This document shows, piece by piece, positions 1 to 9,255 of a stretch of DNA of 64,000 nucleotides. Both the position numbers and the translations under genes were made by a program. The notes below the pieces were generated by a model. It saw nothing but the letters and a program-made list of their open reading frames with translations. It was not told the origin of the DNA and searched no databases. Source of the stretch: Citrifermentans bemidjiense Bem (GTDB lineage Bacteria > Desulfobacterota > Desulfuromonadia > Geobacterales > Geobacteraceae). The stretch covers positions 682,001 through 746,000 of the forward strand of contig NC_011146.1 of NCBI RefSeq assembly GCF_000020725.1. Direction: 5' to 3'. The stretch's first letter is position 1, and each line of letters opens with the position of its first letter.

Positions 1-941
1 TCGGCCGCGTCCTTGGCGACGCGGAACTGCACCAGGCCGAGCGGCTCGATCAACTTGTGGATTTCTCCCGCCTGCTTTTCGATCAGGTCGCGGTCGCCGT
101 CCACCTCGATGAGAAGCACGGCGCGGCCGCTGTCGGGTAGCCCCAGGTTGAAACGGCGCTCGACGCAGACGAGCGTGGCATGGTCCATGAATTCGAGCGT
201 CGTCGGGATGATCTTGTTCTTGATGATGGTCGAGACCGCGCGGGCGGCGCCGTCGATGGAATCGAAGACGGTCAGCATGGTCTTCTTGGCGTCGGGGTAG
301 GGGAGGAGCTTGAAGATGATCTTGGTGATCACCCCGAGCGTCCCTTCCGAGCCGCAGATGAGCTTGGTGAGGTCGTAACCCACCACTCCCTTCACCGTCT
401 CCCCGCCGGTCCTGATCACCTCGCCGGTGGGAAGGACCACTTCCAGCCCCATCACGAAATCCTTGGTGACGCCGTACTTGACGGCGCGCGGGCCGCCGGC
501 GCACTCGGCGACGTTGCCGCCCAACGTGGAAAACTTGAGGGAGGCGGGGTCGGGGGGATAGAAGAGCCCCAGTTTCTCGACCGCCATCTGGAAGGTCTCG
601 GTCACGACCCCCGGCTCCACTTCGGCCACCAGGTTGTCGGTGTCGATCCTGAGGATCCGGTTCATGCGGGTGGTCACCAGCACCACTCCCCCCCCTTTCG
701 GGAGGGCGCCGCCGGTGAAGCCGCTGCCTGCCCCCCTGGGGAATACGGGGAAGCCTTCACTGTTGGCGAGCTTCAGTATCCGCGCTACCTCTTCGCTGCC
801 GTCGGGATGCACTACGCAATCGGGGAGGAATTCCATTTGGGTGGCGTCGTAGCCGTAGCAGATCAGGTCCTGCGGGGTGGCGGCGATGTTCTCGCTGCCG
901 ACGATATCGGTCAATTGCTGCAGTATGCGTGCGTCGAGCAT
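1..941 (-). CDS. glcD: FAD-linked oxidase, glycolate/lactate oxidase GlcD-type subunit (C-terminus beyond left edge)
   Basis: Reading leftwards from the ATG at 941 gives a protein beginning MLDARILQQLTDIVGSENI that runs off the window at base 1 after about 313 residues. A FAD-binding PCMH-type domain fills residues 30-220: the stretch PRGAGSGFTGGALPKGGGVV and then FSTLGGNVAECAGGPRAVKYG are the usual FAD-contacting loops. The family (GlcD/LldD2-like) oxidises 2-hydroxyacids such as glycolate or D-lactate and passes electrons to an iron-sulfur partner; the partner would lie outside the window. A GGAAGAT ribosome-binding site precedes the ATG. It starts 53 bp after the LarA-family gene on the same strand, which suggests a joint role in lactate or another 2-hydroxyacid. 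Substrate is inferred, family is well supported. Confidence 0.9.
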   Translation of the reverse strand, partial: MLDARILQQLTDIVGSENIAATPQDLICYGYDATQMEFLPDCVVHPDGSEEVARILKLANSEGFPVFPRGAGSGFTGGALPKGGGVVLVTTRMNRILRIDTDNLVAEVEPGVVTETFQMAVEKLGLFYPPDPASLKFSTLGGNVAECAGGPRAVKYGVTKDFVMGLEVVLPTGEVIRTGGETVKGVVGYDLTKLICGSEGTLGVITKIIFKLLPYPDAKKTMLTVFDSIDGAARAVSTIIKNKIIPTTLEFMDHATLVCVERRFNLGLPDSGRAVLLIEVDGDRDLIEKQAGEIHKLIEPLGLVQFRVAKDAA

Positions 942-994
942 CTATCTTCCTTTCGATGGGTCTTTCGGATCTCGTTTCATATTTGTGGCGGCAG

Positions 995-2278
995 TTACGC
1001 CGGAGAGTGCACCGGCAGCACGTTCCCCCCCTCGGGTATCACGTAGGCGCGAAACTCTTCGGTGAGCATCGGGAGCGCGAGTCTCATTGCTTCTTCCAGC
1101 GTCTGCGCGGGGGTCATTCCCATGGTCCTGACTTCTTCCCCGGGGAGCTGGGAAACCAGCACTACCTTGAATCGCTCCGCCTTCTCCTTCACCGACCAGG
1201 CCGTCTGTCCGTTGATCTCGTAGCGTTTTCTCAGGGCCGATTCCAACTCGAAGCAGGTGGGGTAGCCGAACCAGTTGAAGAAGGTGGCGTTGCCGTAGCC
1301 GTCGCGGCATTCCGCGAGAAGCACCATGACCCCTCCCGGTTTCAGGGCGCGGCTTGCGTACTCCATCGACTTGTGCGCCTGGATCAGGTTGATGTCCTTG
1401 GGGAAACCGCCGCAGGAAACCAGCACCAGGTCGGCCAATTCGTCGATGGGGGCCGAGAAGGCGTCGGCGTAAAAGCGGCACCCTGCCAGGTGGGCGTCGC
1501 GCCAGTCGCCGGCAAAGGCGGCGACGATCTTCTTGTCCGGGCCGAGCACGGTGTTCAGGATGAACTCGGGGGGGCGCTTGCCGCACGCTTCCAGCATCGC
1601 CTCGTGCACCGGGTTCCCCGCAAGGTTTCCCGTTACCGCCTTGGGATGCCTGCCGCTTCCCTCTTCCGGGTTCAACAGGGCAAAGTGGCTCGCCATGCAA
1701 CTGCGTCGGCTGGAGACGCCGGGAAGCAGGCTTTTTCTTCCGCCGCCAAATCCCGCGAAGTAGTGAAAGGTAATTGCGCCGGTAAGGATGAGCCGGTCCG
1801 CCTCAGCGACGCGACGGTTTATCTCGACCGGCACTCCGCGGGAGGTATCCCCCAGGTACACCAGCGCGCCGGGGGCGTCGCAGTCGTGGTCGCTGACCCT
1901 GACCCGGCCGTACACCTCGCCGAGGATCTTTCTCTGCTCGGCCTCGGTCTGTTTGCGATGTATCCCCAGTGCGATCACTATCTCTATATCGCGGTCCCTG
2001 ATTCCGGCCTGGTTCAGGCGGGACACCAGCATGGGGAGGTAAACCTCGCTGCCGGTGGGCCTGGTGACGTCGGAGGTGACGACGACCACCTTTTCTCCGG
2101 GTCCGAAGGCCGACAGGGCCTGCTCGCAACCTGCCATTGCTTTCTCTATGAGTTGGGACGGCGAACCCTGCGGAACAAAGGGGCGTGGGCGCAGCACCGA
2201 AAGAATACGGTCGGGAGAGATCTGCAGAGGATAAGTTTGATCGCCACATTTAAGATCGAGCATCGCGTTATGATACAT
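995..2278 (-). CDS. larA: LarA-family nickel-dependent 2-hydroxyacid racemase/epimerase
   Basis: The 427-residue product is full length for the LarA (DUF2088) family, which racemises lactate or related 2-hydroxyacids using the nickel-pincer nucleotide cofactor. The catalytic set known from Lactiplantibacillus LarA is present at the right spacing: His107 (in IALGIHRKQT), His172 and Lys182 (in FHYFAGFGGGRKSLLPG) and His198 (in MASHFAL). It is encoded directly upstream of a GlcD-type oxidase, so it may interconvert enantiomers of that enzyme's substrate. LarA relatives act on several hydroxyacids, so lactate itself is an inference. LarB, LarC and LarE, needed for cofactor synthesis, are not in the window. 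The start is uncertain: ATG at 2278 or 2263, neither with a clear ribosome-binding site. Confidence 0.85.
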   Translation of the reverse strand: MYHNAMLDLKCGDQTYPLQISPDRILSVLRPRPFVPQGSPSQLIEKAMAGCEQALSAFGPGEKVVVVTSDVTRPTGSEVYLPMLVSRLNQAGIRDRDIEIVIALGIHRKQTEAEQRKILGEVYGRVRVSDHDCDAPGALVYLGDTSRGVPVEINRRVAEADRLILTGAITFHYFAGFGGGRKSLLPGVSSRRSCMASHFALLNPEEGSGRHPKAVTGNLAGNPVHEAMLEACGKRPPEFILNTVLGPDKKIVAAFAGDWRDAHLAGCRFYADAFSAPIDELADLVLVSCGGFPKDINLIQAHKSMEYASRALKPGGVMVLLAECRDGYGNATFFNWFGYPTCFELESALRKRYEINGQTAWSVKEKAERFKVVLVSQLPGEEVRTMGMTPAQTLEEAMRLALPMLTEEFRAYVIPEGGNVLPVHSPA

Positions 2279-2546
2279 ATTCGAGATTGAATGCGCAACT
2301 GTTTACCGGACGCTGACTCTGTCAAAGGCGCGGCGACACTGGCAGGAAACGGCGAGTTGCAGATCACTGCTGCCGCGGCGTCTCATTGAGCGCAGCTCAT
2401 ATCCTAATAGATGAGATGAGAGCCGCGGTCGCTATGTCGGCACTCATCCACTGTGACTGTGCCGCGTATACGCGATCATGGGTAGTCGATCAGCAGTTAA
2501 AAGCTCAAAACATTTAATCTTTTCGCACCTCTGATAAGGAATTAGA
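2279..2546. other. Intergenic region between divergent larA and hppA
   Basis: No coding frame with a ribosome-binding site and no convincing RNA structure was seen here. The sequence is less GC-rich than the flanking genes. It should contain the leftward promoter for the larA operon, but I could not pick one out with confidence. Confidence 0.4.
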
Positions 2547-2576
2547 TTGACAAAAGGTGCTCTTTTCGATAACAAT
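2547..2576 (+). promoter_or_regulatory. Probable sigma-70 promoter of hppA
   Basis: A perfect TTGACA lies at 2547-2552. Candidate -10 hexamers are GATAAC at 2568-2573 (spacing 15) or AACAAT at 2571-2576 (spacing 18). The leader to hppA is about 80 nt and ends in an AGGAGG ribosome-binding site at 2646-2651. The -35 is strong, the -10 weak. Confidence 0.5.
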
Positions 2577-2660
2577 CACCCGTTTTTATGAAAGGATTTG
2601 TACTGCGCAAAGGGAAGTCACGCCTTTTCGAGGCATATCTAAATAGGAGGATTTTTTTCA

Positions 2661-4703
<2,043 letters not shown>

Positions 4704-4724
4704 CAACAGGCTTTGGCTGAAACT

Positions 4725-4759
4725 AAAAAGGCGTCCCGGATTTCCGGGGCGCCTTTTTT
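4725..4759 (+). terminator. Intrinsic terminator after hppA
   Basis: A 15-bp stem (arms 4725-4739 and 4744-4758, one G-T pair) closes a 4-nt loop and ends in a run of six T, 20 bp after the hppA stop. The A-run on the other side means it could also work leftward. Confidence 0.92.
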
Positions 4760-4793
4760 CGTGGCTCGTAAGGGAATTGCGGGGGACTTCGAG

Positions 4794-4835
4794 TCCCCTC
4801 CCCCTCTGGGGGAGGGACAGGGTGAGGGAGACGCC
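4794..4835. repeat. Dispersed intergenic repeat, CCCTCCCC/GGGAGGG/GGTGAGGG family
   Basis: A C-rich arm, a G-rich arm and a GGTGAGGG tail form a short hairpin. Related copies occur at 15047-15079, 28419-28462 and 55226-55260. This type of short repeat is common between genes in many GC-rich bacteria; function unknown. Confidence 0.7.
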
Positions 4836-4952
4836 ACAAACCTTCAAAAGATAATCCCGGTCCTTCCGGAATTCCCGGATGCACCTTTTTCGTTTTCCAC
4901 TCGCGGCGATAGCGGAATAGATCCGCCCCTCGAATACTGCGCTTCGGGGTAG

Positions 4953-5220
4953 GGAATAGTAAAGTCTCGCTGGGAATTGTGCAACTCCGATTTGGAATTA
5001 GCAATTCCGGCTCGGGTTTAAGCAATTCTGATTCGGGTTTATGCTATTCCGATTCGAGTTTATGCTATTCCGATTTGGATTTATGCAATTCTGATTTGAG
5101 AATTGTTAAATTGATTTGGAAATAGTTAATTCGGGTTGGGAATAGTCTATTTCGATTTGGAAATTGTAAAGTTCGGTTCGGAATAGTGCTATTTGATTTG
5201 GAATAGTGAAAAGCTGCTCC
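4953..5220. repeat. Degenerate ~21-bp tandem repeat array, about 13 units
   Basis: Units start near 4953, 4973, 4994, 5015, 5036, 5057, 5078, 5099, 5119, 5139, 5160, 5180 and 5200, giving a period of 20-21 bp, close to two helical turns. Consensus is roughly GGAATTATGCAATTCCGATTT; many units hold an imperfect inverted repeat (GGAATT...AATTCC or GAATAG...CTATTT) followed by a CGATTT or TGATTT linker. The array is AT-rich against a GC-rich background and sits between the convergent ends of hppA and glgA. It contains no credible coding frame. I do not recognise the family. Confidence 0.8.
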
Positions 5221-5260
5221 GCAGCGCCCCGTTTCACTCGCAACAGCGCAGCCCGCTGTC

Positions 5261-6817
5261 TCAGGGGGTGTTGCAACCGGGAATGGTGGGGCGATTGCGG
5301 AATTTCCGAGGGGTAACTCGGGAGGTGGCCTGCCCGTACCGCTCCTCGCCCAGCTTTCTTCTCATTGCCTCCAGGTAGAGCCGCTCGTACTTCGCGGCCG
5401 CGTCCTCCCAGGTGAACCTCTTGGCCATGGCGTTTTGCCTGAGCGAGTGGATGCCTTCCTTGTCCTGGTACCAGGTGTGTACGGCCCAGCCGACGGTGTC
5501 GAACAGGGCGCCGGCGTTCAGGTCCCAGAACTTGAAACCGTCCCCGCTGCGGTTTTGGGCGTCATAGTTTTGCACCGAGTCGTCCAGCCCGCCGGTGGCG
5601 CGCACTATGGGGATGGTGCCGTAGCGCATGCTATACATCTGGTTCAATCCGCACGGCTCGAAAGCCGAGGGCATCAGGAAGAAGTCGCACCCACCCTCGA
5701 TCCGGTGAGCGAGGGCGTTGTCGTAGCCGATACGGCAAGCGAAACGGTCGGGGCGCCCGGCGGCCATCCCCCCGAAGTAGAAGTGAGCCCAAGGCTCGCC
5801 CGCTCCCAATAGCACGAGCTGCACGTCGAGTTCGAGGATCCGTGGCAGCGCCTGGGCCAGCACGTCTATCCCCTTTTGCTTCACCAGGCGGGACACCATA
5901 CCTATCAGCGGTACGTCTTCACGTTCGGGAAGCCCCAGCGCGCGTTGCAGTTCGCGCTTGCATATCCCCTTCCCAGCAAGGTCCCGCGCGCTGTAGTTGG
6001 CGGGAAGAAGCGGGTCCCCCTCGGGGTTCCACTCCTCATAGTCGACGCCGTTCAATATCCCGGAGAGCTCACCCGCCCGCTCACGTACCACCCCTTCCAG
6101 CCCCCAGCCGTATTCCGACGTCTGGATCTCCCGCGCATACCCCTGGCTCACCGTGTTGAGGAGCGTGGCGTGGTAGATCCCCCCCTTCAGGAGGTTCACC
6201 TGGTTCTCTTTTTCCAGCTCCAGATAGGTGAAGTGCTCCCATCCGATCCCGAGCACGTCCATGGCTCCTTCGTAGAAGCTTCCCTGGTGCTGCATGTTGT
6301 GGATGGTGAGTAGAGACGCCGACTGCGAGAGGTACTGGTCGTGCCGGTACCAGCTGTTCATCAGAACGGGGACGGCTGCCGTATGCCAGTCGTGGGCATG
6401 CACCAGGTCCGGTGTGAAGCGGATCATCTTGCACAGTTCCAGGCTCGCCTTGGAGAGGAAGATGAAGCGGTTGTCGTTGTCGAGGTACCCCTTGTTGTCA
6501 CGCTCGTAAAGGGAGTCCCGGCCGTAGAACTCCTCGTGCTCCAGGAAGTAGATCGGGACGTCGCTGCCGGGGATGCGCCCTTCCAGAACGCCGCAGTACA
6601 TCTCGCCGATGATCCCCATCGGCACGACCAGCGCGCCCGGGAGTTGGCGCAACCGGTAGCGGTCGCGGTCCACATTGTAATAGCGGGGCATCACCACCCG
6701 AACGTCATGCCCTCTGGCTTCGAGGTATTTCGGGAGAGCGCCGACGACGTCGGCAAGCCCGCCTTCCTTGGCGAAGGGAACTGCTTCGGAAGCGGTAATG
6801 AGGATGTTCAGACGCAT
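5261..6817 (-). CDS. glgA: Glycogen synthase (ADP-glucose type, GT5)
   Basis: The 518-residue protein starts MRLNILITASEAVPFAKEGG, with the N-terminal substrate-binding KxGGL motif of bacterial glycogen synthases (Lys17), followed by the starch-synthase catalytic domain (HAHDWHTA near residue 140) and the C-terminal glycosyltransferase domain with the acidic FEPCGLNQMYSMRYGT loop and TGGLDD. It adds glucose from ADP-glucose to growing alpha-1,4-glucan in the cytoplasm. The last ~25 residues after the usual end (ATSRVTPRKFRNRP onward) are an unusual basic tail. It lies 83 bp after the M48 protease gene on the same strand and may share its transcript; no other glycogen gene is nearby. Confidence 0.96.
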   Translation of the reverse strand: MRLNILITASEAVPFAKEGGLADVVGALPKYLEARGHDVRVVMPRYYNVDRDRYRLRQLPGALVVPMGIIGEMYCGVLEGRIPGSDVPIYFLEHEEFYGRDSLYERDNKGYLDNDNRFIFLSKASLELCKMIRFTPDLVHAHDWHTAAVPVLMNSWYRHDQYLSQSASLLTIHNMQHQGSFYEGAMDVLGIGWEHFTYLELEKENQVNLLKGGIYHATLLNTVSQGYAREIQTSEYGWGLEGVVRERAGELSGILNGVDYEEWNPEGDPLLPANYSARDLAGKGICKRELQRALGLPEREDVPLIGMVSRLVKQKGIDVLAQALPRILELDVQLVLLGAGEPWAHFYFGGMAAGRPDRFACRIGYDNALAHRIEGGCDFFLMPSAFEPCGLNQMYSMRYGTIPIVRATGGLDDSVQNYDAQNRSGDGFKFWDLNAGALFDTVGWAVHTWYQDKEGIHSLRQNAMAKRFTWEDAAAKYERLYLEAMRRKLGEERYGQATSRVTPRKFRNRPTIPGCNTP

Positions 6818-6900
6818 ATGGATCGGCTCCTGTGGCTTATCTTTGTGGCCAAGGCCTCAGAAAAAATACCATGCAAAATTAGCGGCGCAATTGATCCGTG

Positions 6901-8160
6901 TTAATTATTCCGACGCTCGCCGGTGGACGCCATGGCCCTAAGGGCGGCTACCCTCTCCACGACGGGGGGATGGCTGTAATAAAACCCGGCATACAGCGGG
7001 TGAGGATGGAGGTTCGAGAGGTTCTCGCAGGAGAGCTTGACGAGGGCCGAGGCGAGGGCGTGCGGAGCCCCGCTGAGCTCTACGGCAAACCGGTCCGCCT
7101 CGCGCTCGTTGCGGCGGGAAAGCCAGGAGCCGACGGGGGTGAACGGGAAGGAGGCGATGGAGAGGATGAAGCTGACCAAGAGCACCTGGGCCGGGAAGGA
7201 GGCCTCTTGGTGGCCGAAGAGCCCCGGGAGCCCACCCCAGCCGATCAACTGGTGCACCAGGAAGAAGGCCGCGAGTGCCACGCTCTCCATGAGGAGCAAC
7301 TGCTTCCAGATGTGCCCCTTCTTCCAGTGGCCGGTTTCGTGCGCCAGGATAGTCAGCAACTCCTGGTGATCCATCTGCTTCAGAAGGGTGTCGTACAAAA
7401 CGATCCGCTTTACATGGCCTATGCCGGTGAAGTAGGCGTTGGAGTGGAGGCTGCGGCGGGAGGCGTCCATCTGCAACACCCCCTTCACCTCGATCCCGGC
7501 CCTGTCCAGCATGACCCGTATCTCCGCTTCCAGCTCAGGATCGGACAGCGGCTCGAACTTGGAGAAGAGCGGCTCGATCACGTAGGGCGAGAGGTAGATC
7601 ATGGTGATGGAGAAGAGCGCGAAGAAGCCCCAGACCCAGAGCCACCAGAGTTCCGGGGAGTGCCGGACCAGCAACAGGGCGGCGCTCACCAGGATTCCCG
7701 CGAGGAGTGCCGAAATGAGCATCGACTTGAAGAAATCGGAAAGCCAGAGGCCGGGCGTCGTGGTGTTGAAGCCGTAGCGCCGCTCCAGTCGGAAGGTGCT
7801 GTAGAGCGAGAAGGGGATCTCCAGGACGCTCTGCGAAAGGAAGATGAGAAGCATGAAAGTGAGCCCCCGGACCAGGTAAGAGCCGGAAAGGGAGGCGATC
7901 CAGTGGTCGTAAAGGGGGAGCAAAGGTGTGAACAGGAAAACGAGAAGCAGCGCGCTGTCGTAGATTGACTCAACGAGACCTACCCTGTGCTGCTCCAGAG
8001 TGTAGCGCGCCGATTTAGCCAGCGCCTCCTGGTCTATGGCCCCGGCGAACCCCTCGGGCACAGTGGTGCCGTACCGCTTCAGGTGGCGCAGGTTCAGGTA
8101 ACGCAACAGGTAGGCAACGGCAAAGCGAACCAGGAACAGGGATATCAGGAGGGTCTTCAT
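6901..8160 (-). CDS. M48 family (Ste24/CAAX-type) membrane zinc metalloprotease
   Basis: A 419-residue integral membrane protein with several hydrophobic segments in its N-terminal half (CAAX protease N-terminal region) followed by a peptidase M48 domain. The zinc motif HETGH sits in LTILAHETGHWKKGH and the third ligand is the glutamate in NEREADRFAVEL. Ste24-like enzymes cleave membrane or C-terminally modified proteins; in bacteria the role is usually taken to be membrane protein quality control, which is an inference here. The start has a GAGG ribosome-binding site 6-8 nt upstream. glgA follows on the same strand. Confidence 0.92.
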   Translation of the reverse strand: MKTLLISLFLVRFAVAYLLRYLNLRHLKRYGTTVPEGFAGAIDQEALAKSARYTLEQHRVGLVESIYDSALLLVFLFTPLLPLYDHWIASLSGSYLVRGLTFMLLIFLSQSVLEIPFSLYSTFRLERRYGFNTTTPGLWLSDFFKSMLISALLAGILVSAALLLVRHSPELWWLWVWGFFALFSITMIYLSPYVIEPLFSKFEPLSDPELEAEIRVMLDRAGIEVKGVLQMDASRRSLHSNAYFTGIGHVKRIVLYDTLLKQMDHQELLTILAHETGHWKKGHIWKQLLLMESVALAAFFLVHQLIGWGGLPGLFGHQEASFPAQVLLVSFILSIASFPFTPVGSWLSRRNEREADRFAVELSGAPHALASALVKLSCENLSNLHPHPLYAGFYYSHPPVVERVAALRAMASTGERRNN

Positions 8161-8251
8161 GGCGGCCTCTTTAGTTGGGTTTTCGTCCGTTTCTGTCCGG
8201 GCAGCTCTGCAAGCGGCCGGGGATAAGTTTTCCGCTCCGGGGCTTCTGACT

Positions 8252-8284
8252 AAAAAAGGCCCCCCGTCATTGGCGGGGGGCCTT
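8252..8284 (-). terminator. Intrinsic terminator of the exported OB-fold gene
   Basis: An 11-bp perfect stem (8256-8266 with 8274-8284, seven-base loop) is followed on the minus strand by a run of T (plus-strand A-run 8252-8257), 23 bp beyond the stop at 8307. Confidence 0.92.
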
Positions 8285-8306
8285 CGTTTGCTCTCTTCGG
8301 GCGGCG

Positions 8307-9140
8307 TTACTTCTTGACGCTCCCTTTTTCGATGATGGCGGTGTACTTGTAGCCGCCGCCGAAATCCTTGTCTTTGGCGAGCGTGCCGGAGACCGTGATG
8401 ATGTCCCCTTCTTCAGCCTGATCGGTCGTGGTGATCACCAGATCGTTGGTCTTCTTCTTCGCGTTGCCGGTGCCGTCCTGCAGGTGGATCCAGTTTTTGC
8501 TCATGATTCCCGAGGCAACCTTCACTACCTGGCCCTTGACGACGACCTGCTTGCCGTTCAGGGAGCCGCGCTTGGAGAAGATCTCCTCGACGGTGTAGGC
8601 GTTGGCGCCGGTGGCCTTTGCCACCTTGACCGGGCCGGCAGGCGCTTTCTTCTCGCTGGCGGCGGGTTTTGCCGAGGCTGTCTTCGCGCCTGCGATCTCG
8701 GGAGAGCCGCAGAACAGGATGTCGTCGAACTTGCGGTTGAGCGCCTTGCTCTGGAAGCCGCCCATGGACATGCATCCCTTGAAGGAGAGGGTGTCCCCTA
8801 CCTTGGTCGGAAGGACGGGATAGGCGACCCAGGTCTTGGTCCCGGCGCTGTCGATGTTGGCGTAGGTATATCCACCGCCGTCCATGGTCTCCACGACCTT
8901 GCCCGCAGGGTTCAGGTTGGGAGGCGGTGCTGGCGCTGCGCCTTCTGCAGCGGGGGCGGCCCCTCCGCCCATCATCATGTGACCGCTCTTGGAGACCGAT
9001 TCCTTTATCGCCTCGACTTTGGACGCCTCGACTTTGGACGCCTCGGCTTTTTCGGGGGCCTGCGGTGCGTCAGCGCAGGTGCCGGCTACCGGCAGTGCGA
9101 GTGTGAGTAATACCGACATGATTGTTGAGTAACGTTTCAT
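8307..9140 (-). CDS. Exported two-domain OB-fold (NrfJ-like / tRNA-anti-like) protein
   Basis: The 277-residue product has a clear signal peptide (cleavage near AGTCADA, residue 23), then a low-complexity linker with EASKVEASKVEAIK encoded by a tandem DNA duplication, and two related beta-rich modules. The first contains GKVVETMDGGGYTYANID, a pattern seen in NrfJ-like proteins of metal reducers; the second, NGKQVVVKGQVVKVASGI then WIHLQDGTG, matches the bacterial OB-fold nucleic-acid-binding-like family. Despite the family name these exported proteins are unlikely to bind nucleic acid. Role unknown, perhaps periplasmic and linked to respiration. A GGGGGAG ribosome-binding site is 7 nt from the ATG, and the gene has its own terminator. 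Confidence 0.75.
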   Translation of the reverse strand: MKRYSTIMSVLLTLALPVAGTCADAPQAPEKAEASKVEASKVEAIKESVSKSGHMMMGGGAAPAAEGAAPAPPPNLNPAGKVVETMDGGGYTYANIDSAGTKTWVAYPVLPTKVGDTLSFKGCMSMGGFQSKALNRKFDDILFCGSPEIAGAKTASAKPAASEKKAPAGPVKVAKATGANAYTVEEIFSKRGSLNGKQVVVKGQVVKVASGIMSKNWIHLQDGTGNAKKKTNDLVITTTDQAEEGDIITVSGTLAKDKDFGGGYKYTAIIEKGSVKK

Positions 9141-9172
9141 TCAGGAACTCCCCCCAGGGTAGGTGCCGCAAG

Positions 9173-9202
9173 CGCGGCGCAAAGCAGCAGCTTTGCGCCG
9201 CG
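9173..9202. other. Perfect 12-bp hairpin downstream of clpB, no T-run
   Basis: Arms 9173-9184 and 9191-9202 pair perfectly around CAGCAG. It lies between the clpB stop (9256) and the start of the next gene (9140) on the same strand. Without a T-run it is not a standard terminator; it may stabilise the clpB mRNA end or act as a transcription pause. Confidence 0.5.
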
Positions 9203-9255
9203 TACACTATCAGCTTTGCCGAAAGTTGGCAATTTATTAATTACCGTTTACAGCA

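Noticed and set aside
929-2290. Long open frame on the plus strand across larA
   Set aside because: It is antisense to LarA, whose frame carries all catalytic residues; the plus-strand translation has no recognisable domain.
4953-5220. CRISPR array
   Set aside because: Units run head to tail without unique spacers and no cas gene is near.
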